Of a stretch of 64,000 nt of DNA, positions 52,837 through 61,577 are shown in pieces. Both the position numbers and the translations under genes were made by a program. The notes below the pieces were generated by a model. It saw nothing but the letters and a program-made list of their open reading frames with translations, was not told where the DNA came from and ran no database searches. Position 1 is the first letter of the stretch; every line of letters starts with the position of its first letter. This stretch comes from Nitrospira sp. (lineage in GTDB: Bacteria > Nitrospirota > Nitrospiria > Nitrospirales > Nitrospiraceae), in the NCBI GenBank assembly GCA_029194665.1, contig JARFXO010000002.1, forward strand, positions 674,001 through 738,000, given 5' to 3'.

Positions 52837-53268
52837 ATGGCTATCTCATCGAGACAAACACATGTTCGAGAAACCAATCCGCTCCGTCGAACCCTCACGG
52901 ATGTCCGGCATGGACTCTTAGGACTGCATAAAGCTCTGATTGTTGCTGAACAAGTGACGTATGAGCGGATTTATGGACGGGTTGATTCCACAGGCCAACT
53001 CTTACAGCTGGTGATGAATGATCCGTGGTTCACCTGGCTGCATCCGCTTTCCAATATGGTGGTCCGCATCGACGAATTGCTCGACGGGAACGACCAGCTG
53101 CTCGTCGACGATGTGGCACTACTGTTGACCGAAGTGCGGGCTCTGATTCGCCCCTCAGAACTCGGTGACGGATATGAACGGAGCTACTATGAGGCTCTGC
53201 AGCGCGCTCCCGACGTCGTCCTCGCGCACTGCGAAATGAAGAAGCTGCTGACGCTGCCATCGGTGTAG
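52837..53268 (+). CDS. Conserved hypothetical protein
   Basis: The protein has 143 residues, soluble and mostly helical: 'LTDVRHGLLGLHKALIVAEQVTYERIYGRVDSTGQLLQLVMNDPWFTWLHPLSNMVVRIDELLDGN' followed by 'VRALIRPSELGDGYERSYYEALQRAPDVVLAH'. No motif or cofactor site was recognised. It looks like a helical-bundle protein. It converges with the membrane-protein gene on the other strand. Confidence 0.6.
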   Translation: MAISSRQTHVRETNPLRRTLTDVRHGLLGLHKALIVAEQVTYERIYGRVDSTGQLLQLVMNDPWFTWLHPLSNMVVRIDELLDGNDQLLVDDVALLLTEVRALIRPSELGDGYERSYYEALQRAPDVVLAHCEMKKLLTLPSV

Positions 53269-53342
53269 AACCTACGCTCGCTCTTCAACGTGCCACGAGT
53301 GGCGGCCCACAAGGACCGGCAACTCATAGTCGACAATCGCTC

Positions 53343-54443
53343 CTACTCCACTCCCGCGGAAAACCGGTGAATCAAACAGAGGTCGGCGACCGCCACACAT
53401 TCGAGACCGAACGGGAGATACCCCGTGTAGCCGAGCAAGGGCATCTCGAACAGCTGGAATCGATGGACGAACGGAATGGCGTACTCCCAACGAGCAAGAC
53501 TCTTCCAGTTCCAGAGTTCCCAAAAGAATCCACAGACCAGGGCTGCCAGCGCCGGCACCCATAAGTTTCGCCAATCGCCTTGCGCGAGTGATGACAGCAC
53601 TGTCGGTCTCTCGGCTAGTGCCTGAATAGCGACAATCATCAGGAGTGGTCCAACCCAGACGAACGGAAAGAGATAGGCAGGCCAAAGTCCGATCCCGAGG
53701 AGTCCCAGACAGGACAGGATCAATAGCAACCAGCTCGTCGGCTTCAGATTCTTTGGGCGTATCGGTCTGCGGAGTTCCATACCCGCACCGGCGCCAGAAT
53801 ACGAGGTCAGCAGCTCAGCCGTGCTGAGGACGGCCGGCAGCACCGTAGAGAACGGGAGCGTGGCTCGCAAGAAGTATTCGAGCGACGACAGTTCGGCGAC
53901 GCCGGCGTAATACCAGTTCTGCACGAAGCGATTCAGGTACTCGAAGATCCACCAGAATGCGGCGCTTAGGGGAAACAGCGACAGGAAGTAGCGAGGGCGG
54001 TGGAGCATCATGGATCGGCCGGTGCGGGTGAATGTGGCAGCGTTCACGGTCACGATGTAGCCGAGCCACAGCGGCGTGAAGGTATGTTCCTGAACAGCGG
54101 CCATCCAGGGGAAGCGGGTCCAAGCCAGCACCCACCAGAGGCATGTCCATCCGACTCCGAGCCAACCCCACCAGGGAAACGATGGGCGATAGTGCTGAGT
54201 TGGAGGGGATGACGGGCGAAGGTTTACGAGCACGATTCGGAGAAGAATCGGCCCAACTGCCAGAGCGATCAGGAGTGTCAGAGCAAGGAACACCGGCCAG
54301 GAGAACGGTTCGTGTTGGATGTAACTCGTGCGGGGAGGAAATTCGAGATAGCGGCCGATCGGCTCACCAGCCAGCAGCACGCCGAGCAGCGGGAGCCCAA
54401 GCACCAGCGCAAGGAAGAGGCAGATGATGCCCGCCCGAGTCAT
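53343..54443 (-). CDS. Polytopic integral membrane protein
   Basis: The protein has 366 residues and about ten hydrophobic segments separated by short loops, e.g. 'IICLFLALVLGLPLLGVLLAGEP', 'WGWLGVGWTCLWWVLAWTRFPW', 'LSLFPLSAAFWWIFEYLNRFVQNWYYAG', 'WVPALAALVCGFFWELWNWKS'. Trp and Tyr are abundant, and the pair 'FWWIFEYLNRFVQNWYY'/'GFFWELWNWKSLARWEYAIP' repeats a pattern across the two halves, suggesting an internal duplication. Family not recognised. Transcribed with the DUF5069 gene (11 nt apart). Confidence 0.75.
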   Translation of the reverse strand: MTRAGIICLFLALVLGLPLLGVLLAGEPIGRYLEFPPRTSYIQHEPFSWPVFLALTLLIALAVGPILLRIVLVNLRPSSPPTQHYRPSFPWWGWLGVGWTCLWWVLAWTRFPWMAAVQEHTFTPLWLGYIVTVNAATFTRTGRSMMLHRPRYFLSLFPLSAAFWWIFEYLNRFVQNWYYAGVAELSSLEYFLRATLPFSTVLPAVLSTAELLTSYSGAGAGMELRRPIRPKNLKPTSWLLLILSCLGLLGIGLWPAYLFPFVWVGPLLMIVAIQALAERPTVLSSLAQGDWRNLWVPALAALVCGFFWELWNWKSLARWEYAIPFVHRFQLFEMPLLGYTGYLPFGLECVAVADLCLIHRFSAGVE

Positions 54444-54454
54444 CCCTTGCGCCT

Positions 54455-54892
54455 TTACATTCGCCCTTCATCCAGTTCAATCACATCGGCCCAGGTCGTA
54501 ACAGACGGCAGGGAACTGACGGCGACTCCACGCTTGTTGGCGATGTCTTGAAGGCGGCCTTGAAAGCGTTGACGAGCCGCATCATCCTTTGGACCAGAGA
54601 CAAGCAGCCCTTGCGACCATTGCGCGATCTCCTGGTCGGACGGCTTGCTGCTGTTGGCCTTCACCCAAGCAAGCAGTTCCTCGTCCGTCCCACCGGCTAA
54701 TACGCGCTGTTCAAAGGCCTTCGCATCGATGCCCAGGAAATCGACCAGATATTTATCGAACCCAACCGTGACGTAGTTGTAGTCCTGAATCTGCCCGGCA
54801 TGGCGCAGACGAATCTTGTCGATAAAACGCCCGAGGTGAGCAATGCCGCCGAGTAAGACTTTTGGACTGCGAGGATAGGTTGGTTGTGACAC
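54455..54892 (-). CDS. DUF5069 family protein
   Basis: The protein has 145 residues. It begins 'YPRSPKVLLGGIAHLGRFIDKIRLRHAGQIQDYNYVTVGFDKYLVDFLGID', with 'VLAGGTDEELLAWVKAN' and a late 'TWADVIELDEGRM'. The P-R-S-P...L-G-G...H-L-x-R-x-I-D-K pattern identifies DUF5069, a soluble family of unknown function. Upstream partner of the membrane protein gene. Confidence 0.82.
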   Translation of the reverse strand: MSQPTYPRSPKVLLGGIAHLGRFIDKIRLRHAGQIQDYNYVTVGFDKYLVDFLGIDAKAFEQRVLAGGTDEELLAWVKANSSKPSDQEIAQWSQGLLVSGPKDDAARQRFQGRLQDIANKRGVAVSSLPSVTTWADVIELDEGRM

Positions 54893-55039
54893 GGTTTAGT
54901 TCTCCCTATGTGAAGATTCAACGCAAGATACAAGTAGGGAACCGTTAAAGTTTAGAGTAGCTGAAGAAAGAAAGGCAACCTGGTCCGGCTGTCAAGTTTT
55001 TCTCGTCACGGCCGATACATCAGTAGCAGTGAGGGTGAT

Positions 55040-55405
55040 ATGCAGCTCCGGTGCAGCCTCAGAATCCATGTACGATATCCAGCCAGCGTGCAGACCGATG
55101 ACAGCGCAGCAGAAGGCATACTCTTCGATCTCTCCGCGACAGGCTGCAGAATGCAAAGCAACGTGGCACTGACTCCTGGAAGCTACCTCGCGCTGCACTT
55201 CGAGGTTCCTGAAACAGAATCTGCTCTTGCTGTGGAAGTCTCAATTGTGCGCTGGCACAAAGCCAACCAGTTCGGCATTGAGTTTCTTCGGTACGCACAG
55301 GGTGATCGTGACAGGATCGCGGATCTCGTCGAAGGTTCCGACGTCCCTGCCATTTCTAATCACGCTGAGCATGAAGACCTTACACTCAGAGCTGTCGCCG
55401 CATAA
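55040..55405 (+). CDS. PilZ domain protein
   Basis: The protein has 121 residues, start ATG with GAGGGTG upstream. 'RCSLRIHVRYPASV' provides the Arg-rich N-terminal loop (RxxxR) and 'LFDLSATGCRMQS' the (D/N)xSxxG motif of PilZ; 'EVSIVRWHKANQFGIEF' is a later strand. PilZ proteins bind cyclic di-GMP and act in motility or polysaccharide control. The IS nest begins 130 nt past its stop. Confidence 0.82.
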   Translation: MQLRCSLRIHVRYPASVQTDDSAAEGILFDLSATGCRMQSNVALTPGSYLALHFEVPETESALAVEVSIVRWHKANQFGIEFLRYAQGDRDRIADLVEGSDVPAISNHAEHEDLTLRAVAA

Positions 55406-55638
55406 GCCGTCTCTCCCCCCTATCGCGGTCGTTCGCCAGCTCCATCTCACCTCATTTTTGCAACTCGATCCAGCAAGGCTGAGCAGACTTTTGGGAGCTT
55501 CGTAGATTGGGACCGTAACGGCAGTTCGGACTGTTCTAGGGAAGGCCTGATTTATTCCCAGCTCGTGATGGACTAAAGGGAGTGCCTCACCCATGTGGGG
55601 GCATGCCGTGCATCAACCTAAAAACGGCAGTCAACGTG

Positions 55639-56036
55639 TCATGTCGGGGCAGTTTTTGAGATCAACAGGGTCGGAGGACCCGCTGTCGTACGCATGAATG
55701 TGGCGAATGCACGGGTGAGCATCGCACGCAGGCGGTCGGCATCGGTCCACTGCTCCGCAGTCGCTTTGAGGGTCCGCAGAAAGCCCGCCAAGTTCGACAG
55801 CACAGCTTGGATGGCCGAGCGCTTCGCGTGCAGGCTGGTGATGGTCAGGCGCGTGTGTCCCGCGTGGTGAGTTTGCGTGGCGACGCCACGCAGCAACAGC
55901 GGCCGGCTGGAGATCGCCTCGAAGTGCTTGTGTGGCTGGGCGAGCTGCACGAACAACGTCCACCAGTTGTAGATCAACGCCACCATCCGTGCCATGAGCC
56001 GGCAGCGCGCCAGATCCTGCGTGGTGAAGCCGCCCC
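55639..56036 (-). pseudogene. IS1380 transposase, C-terminal part
   Basis: The open frame runs from the IS3 junction through 'GFTTQDLARCRLMARMVALIYNWWTLFVQLAQPHKHFEAISSRPLLLRGVATQTHHAGHTRLTITSLH' to a stop at 55639. It is the direct continuation of the N-terminal part at 59559-60347; the two were separated by the IS3 insertion. Conserved 'YNWW...F..L..P..H.EA..SRP.LL' is typical of IS1380. Confidence 0.88.
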
Positions 56037-56096
56037 TGTGCTAGGCTCGAAAAAGTGGACGCCTTCAACCTACAATGAGAGGTCTGGAGGTGTGAG

Positions 56097-56387
56097 ATGG
56101 AACAGGTGCCGCGACAGCAGTATACAAAGGAATTCAGGGAGCAGGCAGTGCGGCTGGTCCTGGAACAGCCGTTGACGATTCCGGAGGCCGCCAGACGCCT
56201 GAGCATGTCGGGCAGGACGCTCGAGGGCTGGGTGTGTCGAGCTCGGCAGGGCCAGCTCGCGACGCTGGGCGAGAGCCGACGGCCCGTGACGGAGCTGGAG
56301 GCCGAGGTGTCTCGGCTCAAGCGCGATCTCGCTGAAGCGCGGATGGAGCGGGACATCCTAAAAAAGCTGTCAGCGGTCATGCAATAA
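56097..56387 (+). pseudogene. IS3 OrfA, truncated at its 3' end by IS21
   Basis: 96 residues as read. 'QYTKEFREQAVRLVLEQPLTIPEAARRLSMSGRTLEGWV' is the helix-turn-helix and 'ELEAEVSRLKRDLAEARMERDILKK' the leucine zipper. The final residues and the TAA at 56385 come from IS21 sequence, so the native end and the frameshift site (the A6G run at 56360-56366) are cut off from orfB. Confidence 0.9.
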
Positions 56388-56441
56388 TCCCCAGATGTGG
56401 TCAATGAATTCTCCCCACCCTCTCACCGAAGGAGGGATGTG

Positions 56442-57776
56442 ATGGAACTTGACGATAGCAAGGAGACAACGATCATACCGTCCCAGGTAGACCACACTCG
56501 GGAGGTATGTATGGTGGATCAAGAGCGGTGGGCGGAGATTCGACGGTTGCGTCATGAAGAGCGGGATCCATTTCAGGGATTGCGCGGCGGTTGGACCTGG
56601 ATCGGAAGACCGTGCGGCGCAGTCTGCAGCAGACGACGTGGCAACCCTATCGCCGAGCGGCGATGACGGAGACGCTGCTGACCGCCCATGCCGACTTTGT
56701 GCGGACCCGTGCGTCGCAGGTTAATTATTCGGCGCGGATTCTCTATCAGGAACTGCGAGCGAGCCACGAGTACATCGGCAGTTATGAGACGGTGAAGCGA
56801 GGGGTGGCGCCGCTGCGTGAGGGTCAGCTGCAGGCGGAGCGGGCCCTCCTCCGCTTTGAGACACCGCCGGGCCAGCAGAGTCAGATTGATTGGGGCCAAG
56901 CCACCGTGCCCTTCCGCGCCGGCCCGACGGTGGTGCACGTGTTCGTGTTGACGTTGGGGTTCAGCCGACGTGGGTTCTATTACGCCTGTGCCGATGAGCG
57001 GCTGGCGCAGTTTCTCGAGGCCCATGAACGGGCTTTTGCGCATTTCGGTGGCCACACGCGAGAGCATCTGTATGACCGACCGCGAACCGTCTGTTATGCG
57101 GATGAGACGGGGCGGCGGCTCTGGAATCCCACCTTCAAAGCCTTCGCCGACTATTGGGGCTTTGAGCCGCGCGTGTGTCGGCCCTATCGGGCCCAGACCA
57201 AGGTAAGGTCGAATCCGGCGTGAAATATCTGAAACGGAACTTTCTGCCGGGACGAACGTTTGTCGATCTGGTGGACTTTCAAACCCAACTTGACGAATGG
57301 ACCGCGACAATTGCCGACCGCCGCATCCATGGCACGACGCATGAGGAGCCACTCGTCCGGTTTGCGCGAGAACGCAACCACCTGGTCCCGCTGGCGGACC
57401 AGCGCGCCTTCCAGCAGGAGGCGCGCGTCTCACGGATCGTGGCCGAGGACTATTTGGTCAGCCTGGCGACGAACCGCTACTCCGTGCCCTTCCGGCTCAT
57501 TGGTCAGCGGGTTGAAGTGCAACGACGGGGGACACGGTCCACATCTTTCACCGTGACCAAGAGATCGCGACGCACCCGGTGCTCCCGGGCCAGCACCAAT
57601 TCCGAATCCAGCCCGAGCACGGCCCTGGAGCCAGTGCGCGTCTCGCCCGCCACCGTCGGTCCACGGTGAGCGATCGGTCCCCTCGCCCCGATGCCTTGCC
57701 GGAGGTCGAAGTGCGGGATCTGGCCTGGTACGAGGCGGTGTGTGAGCGCACGGCGTCGCAGGAGGGGCGGCCATGA
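56442..57776 (+). pseudogene. istA: IstA transposase with three single-base frameshifts
   Basis: The IS21 integrase can be followed through four successive frames: 'VDQERWAEIRRLRHEER' up to about 56565; 'LDRKTVRRSL' to 'VCRPYRAQTK' (about 56575-57200), with 'QSQIDWGQATVPF' holding the first Asp; 'GKVESGVKYLKRNFLPGRTF' to 'QRVEVQRRG' (57205-57530), which supplies the Glu region; and 'LPGQHQFRIQPEHGP' to the TGA at 57774. Each junction is explained by loss of one base, always in a G-run (about 56563, 57202, 57527). Last codon overlaps istB (ATGA). Confidence 0.88.
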
Positions 57777-58555
57777 ACGCGGCGCAACTGGAACGGCTCC
57801 GTGACCAACTCACGCGCCTACGGCTCTTGAAGAGTCGGGAGCGGCTGGAGGCCCTCTTACAAGAAGCGGCCGTCAAGGAGCTGCCCTATGCCGACTTCCT
57901 CGACCAGGTGCTCGGCGAAGAAGTCGCGTCCAAGACCGCGAAGAACATTGCGATGCGGACGAGTTTGGCGCGATTTCCATTCGTCAAGAGTCTGGAGGTC
58001 TTCGACTTCAGCTACCAGCCTTCGTTGGATAAGAAGCAGATTCAGCAGGTGGCGACCTGCCACTTCATCGAGCACGGCGAGAATGTCGTGATCTTGGGGC
58101 CGCCCGGTGTGGGCAAAAGCCACCTGGCCATCGGGCTAGGGCTGCAAGCCATTGCCCAGGGCTATCGGGTGTTGTTCACGACAGCCGCCGCCATGATCGC
58201 TACGCTGACTCGGGCGCTCACGGAGAATCGGCTGGAGGACAAGCTGAAGCTCTATACCATTCCCCGGTTGCTGATCATTGATGAGATCGGCTATCTGCCC
58301 ATTGACCGCACCGGGGCCAACTTGTTCTTTCAGCTCATCTCACGCCGCTATGAGAAGGGGCCGATGATTTTGACCAGTAACCAGAGTTTCGGGGCTTGGG
58401 GCGAGGTGTTTGGCGACCGGGTGCTGGCGACTGCGATCCTGGATCGGGTGCTCCACCACGCGATCACCATCAACATCCGGGGCCATTCCTACCGGCTGAA
58501 GGAGAAACTCAAAGCCGGACTTGTGCGGGTCGAAGAAGCGTCAACGACAACCTAA
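57773..58555 (+). CDS. istB: IstB helper ATPase of IS21
   Basis: The protein has 260 residues and is intact. Walker A 'LGPPGVGKSHLAIGLG', Walker B 'RLLIIDEIGYLPI' and sensor 'PMILTSNQSFGAWGEVFGD' are the IstB/DnaC-like AAA+ motifs. IstB remodels target DNA and activates IstA. ATGA overlap with istA. Without a working IstA this copy could move only with help from another IS21. Confidence 0.95.
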   Translation: MNAAQLERLRDQLTRLRLLKSRERLEALLQEAAVKELPYADFLDQVLGEEVASKTAKNIAMRTSLARFPFVKSLEVFDFSYQPSLDKKQIQQVATCHFIEHGENVVILGPPGVGKSHLAIGLGLQAIAQGYRVLFTTAAAMIATLTRALTENRLEDKLKLYTIPRLLIIDEIGYLPIDRTGANLFFQLISRRYEKGPMILTSNQSFGAWGEVFGDRVLATAILDRVLHHAITINIRGHSYRLKEKLKAGLVRVEEASTTT

Positions 58556-58604
58556 CGGGGTGGGGAATTTTCGATGACCATAACTGGGGCAATTTGGATG
58601 ACCC

Positions 58605-59518
58605 TTGACAAAAAGCCACCGCGTACGTTGCGAAGGCGCAGCTGCCCGGTACGCGCTCATGAGGACGCTGCGTCTCCACTACCCGCTGAGTCTGTTGTGT
58701 CGAGTGCTGGAGGTATCCCGAAGCGGCTACTATGCCTGGCAGCATCGGCGGCCGTCGAAACGCGCCCAGGAGAATGTGCGGCTAGAAGTGGCGATCCAAG
58801 CTGCCCATGTGCGCACCCGGCACACGTATGGCCCGGAGCGCCTCCAGGCGGAATTGCGTGCGGACGGCTTCCCCGCCGGGATTGGGCGCATCAAGCGGCT
58901 ACGCAAGAAACTGAGCCTCCGTTGCAAGCAGGTGCGCCGGTTCACGACCACGACGGATTCGAAGCACGCGCTGCCGGTGGCGGAGAATGTCTTGGCCCAA
59001 ACGTTTGTCGCCACGCGCCCGAACGAGACCTGGGTCACCGATATCACATATATCCCCACGGCAGAAGGGTGGTTGTATGTGGCGGGGATCAAAGATCTGT
59101 ATACCTGTGAGGTAGTCGGGCATGCGATGGAGGGCCGCATGACGACGGACTTGGTAAGGCAGGCGCTGGTCATGGCACTGGGGGCGAAACGTCCGCGCCC
59201 GGGACTGATCCACCACTCCGATCGTGGCTCGCAGTATTGTGCCCAGGACTATCAGGATCAGCTGCGGCAGTTCGGCCTGATCCCGTCCATGAGTCGGAAG
59301 GGGAACTGCTATGACAACGCCCCGATGGAGAGTTTCTGGGGACGCTGAAGAATGAACTGGTGCATCATCGTCGCTACGAAACCCGTGAGCAGGCTCGGCG
59401 CGAGATCACGGAGTATATCGAGCTATTCTCTAACCGGCAGCGGCGACATTCTCGACTCGGGAATTGCTCGCCCGCGGCATTTGCCCAGCAGTGGGCCCGT
59501 CAGCAGTCGGCGGCGTGA
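58605..59518 (+). pseudogene. IS3 OrfB transposase with one frameshift
   Basis: HTH-like region, then an rve core: Asp in 'RPNETWVTDITYIPT', Asp in 'LIHHSDRGSQYC', Glu in 'RKGNCYDNAPMESFWG'. The frame then hits TGA at about 59347, but in the -1 frame it goes on 'TLKNELVHHRRYETREQARREITEYIELFSNRQRRHSRLGNCSPAAFAQQWA' to the TGA at 59516. One G lost from the G-run at 59338-59341 explains the break. The 5' end is fused to IS21 sequence. Confidence 0.88.
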
Positions 59519-59558
59519 GGCTGCGACTCATGGCGTCCACTCTTGACAACCGGGGTCA

Positions 59559-60347
59559 CCCCAGCCCCACTGATTCTTCAGCTCGTCGAAGGTGTGTTCG
59601 GCATCGGCCCGATCGCGAGAGAGCTGGGCGAGGGCAAGGATCTCGTACGGGGTTGAGGTGACCAGCACGGCGTACTCGTACCGCTTGGTCGGCCCCTCGC
59701 TCTCTATGAAGTCGAACCACTCCTGATCGTCGTCCGTTCCAGTCATCAGCATCTCGCCGGTGAGTGCCCGGCGCAACACCACCACGCGTCGTGCACGGCT
59801 CCAGCCTGACAGCCTCAGCCTGTCCTCGACCCCTTCCCAACCCTGTCCCGCCTCTTCCCATGCGGTGGAGCGGAACCACGTCTTGATGAGGGCCTTCACG
59901 TTCTTCGTCAATCGCAGCTTGGTGAGATAGGGCTGGTCGAGCCTCGGCCTCGCGGAGCACCGATTCGTTGCCAAAGGCCACGTCCCCTCGGAGCACAGCG
60001 GGGTGCGCCTCCTTCGGCAAGGCATCCAGCCAGGCCCAGATCCCCGGCATGCTATGCAGCGGGGCCGTCTCATTGCCCGGCAGCACATCCACCGCTAACG
60101 CGAGCCGCGTGGTGGCCAGCACCGCGCGTTTATCCGACGCGTGGTTGCTGTGGCAGGTGAGCGGGCAGTCCGCTACCCACGCCTCGAACAGGCCACTGAC
60201 CTTGAGAAACTCGATGAAGAACGGCAACTGGCCCAGTGGGGTCACGGCTGCAGCTGGATCCCACTCGACATGGATGCGCCCTCCAAACGTATCGAGCGCG
60301 ATCGCCCCGTTCTGTCCTGCCAATGCCTTGCGTGTTGCTTCACCCAT
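59559..60347 (-). pseudogene. IS1380 transposase, N-terminal part with internal deletion
   Basis: Starts 'MGEATRKALAGQNGAIALDTFGGRIHVEWDPAAAVTPLGQLPFFIEFL', then jumps from 'HASDKRAVLATTRLAL' to 'DVLPGNETAPLHSMPGIWAWLDALP', skipping about 110 residues that normally hold the first catalytic Asp. A further frame change near 59940 is needed to reach 'QPYLTKLRLTKNVKALIKTW...QGWEGVEDRLRLSGWSRARRVVVLRR...DRADAEHTFDELKNQWGW', which ends at the IS3 junction. The element was therefore defective independently of IS3. Confidence 0.87.
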
Positions 60348-60476
60348 TCGGTGACTCTCTTTGTGCGAAGAAAGATGCCGCTAATCCGCCTCCAGCAAGG
60401 CTATCCCGGAGCAGGCCGCTGCTTCAACTGCCGTTTCTAGGATCAATCGACGTTTGCCGATGTCCGTTTGAACGGT

Positions 60477-60900
60477 ATGGCAAGCTCACCTGGTCGGCAG
60501 CGATTTCTCGATGAGATGAACCGCGCCGTGCCGTGGGCGGAACTGACCACCGCCATTGGACCGGTCTATCCCAGGCCCGAGCGAGCTGGTCGACCCCCGG
60601 TGGGTATCGCGCGCATACTGCGCTTCCATTGTCTGCAACAGTCGCATCCGTCAACACGCTCCTTATGCGTAAAGCTTCGTCTCGACCAAAGCCCAGCGGC
60701 ATCGGCCCCTGAGTGAGACCGAACGAGCCCGGAACCGCGTAAAGGCCAAAGTCCGAGCCGAAGTCGAGCAGGTATTCTTGGGACCAAACGGATCTTTGGA
60801 TGGTCCACAGTCCGCTATTGCGGCCTAGCGAAGAGCACCCTGGCTGCATATCAGCTACGTGTTGGGGAATCAGTCGTGGCGGCACGACGGCTATCGGCAG
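60477..60900 (+). pseudogene. IS5-family transposase remnants
   Basis: The N-terminal piece 'GRQRFLDEMNRAVPWAELTTAIGPVYPRPERAGRPPVGIARILRFHCLQQ' (60477-60645) and a C-terminal piece in two frames, 'KAKVRAEVEQVF' then 'KRIFGWSTVRYCGLAKSTLAAYQL' (about 60738-60880), are the two ends of an IS5-type transposase. The catalytic middle has been deleted. Confidence 0.78.
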
Positions 60901-61063
60901 GGTCCTAGCAGGGAGGTGCGAACGCGAGCGTGGGCAGCCTGAAGGCGGACAAGCCCTGACAACGACGCTTCCGGCCCATCGCAGTCCAAGACAGATAGCC
61001 ATGGTTGAGCAATCCAAAAACACATTGATCAGCGCAACGACGAACTACTCAGACGTTCCCTAG

Positions 61064-61577
61064 TTTTCCTTCTCGGTCAGGCCACGGGTTTTCGTTGCTC
61101 TCGCGAAACATTTTCTTCTTCAGAGCCGGACTATCGGTTTGTTTGACCGCGCCTGGGAGCGATGGGGTGGGCGACGCAATGATTCGGCTGAGACTCCTGA
61201 AAGTGGGCGCTGCTCAGATGCGCAAGACCTGTCGTTCCTGCAGCAGGCCTGGCAAAACGCGGTGGGCGAGGAAGTAGTATCGAAGCGAAAAGCCTCATAA
61301 TCCTCCCTTCGGTATCTGATCCGATACACTGGCGTATCTCTTTCGATACGCTCCGCGCGTGTCACATCGCATCCAGCTCTCTTAAGTTGGCGGAATTTAC
61401 GCATTCTCATCATTTCTCCGTACGGCACCTGGTTTGCTAGGTAGGAGCACGTACACGACCGGCGAGGCCGTCGGTTGTTTCTTTCGACCATGTCAGTCAA
61501 TCCGCCGCATCCTCTGCCGCTTGGCAAGAAGTCGCGTATAGCTTTCGACGACATGATTCTAACTGAGGAGGGCGACT
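61064..61577. other. Non-coding stretch upstream of the giant gene, with paired palindromes
   Basis: 514 nt between the IS nest and the ATG at 61578. A minus-strand frame at 61120-61554 is open but has no recognisable motif and poor composition, so it is not called. Two adjacent palindromes, GTATC-tgatcc-GATAC (61312-61327) and CGTATC-tctttc-GATACG (61333-61350), lie about 230 nt upstream of the giant gene and could be operators. This stretch should hold its promoter. Confidence 0.45.

Larger units (their letters stand above)
56368..58610. mobile_element. IS21-family element, innermost of the nest
   Basis: 2243 bp. Ends begin TGTCA and stay similar for about 50 nt, with internal GGTCA and CCCCAC boxes (left from 56368, right complement from 58610). 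The 6-bp duplication is AAAAGC at 56362-56367 and 58611-58616. It carries istA (frameshifted) and istB, and splits the IS3 orfA-orfB frameshift region. Confidence 0.92.
56037..59558. mobile_element. IS3-family element, third level of the nest
   Basis: 27-nt ends at 56037-56063 and 59532-59558 match at 18 positions, including the inner ten AGTGGACGCC. The 4-bp duplication is CCCC at 56033-56036 and 59559-59562. Minus the inner IS21 it is about 1.27 kb, normal for IS3. It lies in the IS1380 transposase, within the conserved Trp-Gly-Trp-Gly-Gly-Phe segment. Confidence 0.9.
55617..60441. mobile_element. IS1380-family element, second level of the nest
   Basis: Inverted ends read CCTA(A/G)AAACGGCAGT from both sides (15 of 18 matching). 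The flanking 5-bp duplication is ATCAA at 55612-55616 and 60442-60446. Minus the inner IS3 it is about 1.3 kb, some 330 bp less than usual. The missing part falls inside the transposase. Confidence 0.85.
55540..61059. mobile_element. Decayed IS5-family element, outermost of a four-level nest
   Basis: Ends begin GGAA and are imperfect inverted repeats (13 of the first 18 match) reading inward from 55540 and from 61059. They are flanked by CTAG at 55536-55539 and 61060-61063, which fits the 4-bp YTAR-type duplication of IS5 elements. Without the inserted IS1380 the element is about 690 bp, so roughly half has been lost. Its transposase survives only as two fragments at 60477-60900. IS1380 entered just upstream of its transposase start. 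Confidence 0.75.

Noticed and set aside
58574-59110. 178-codon plus-strand frame across the IS21/IS3 junction
   Set aside because: It is the wrong frame; the neighbouring frame carries the IS3 OrfB catalytic motifs over the same bases.
61120-61554. 144-codon minus-strand frame
   Set aside because: It is very Arg/Cys-rich with no recognisable domain, lies between an IS scar and the giant gene, and covers palindromic DNA.
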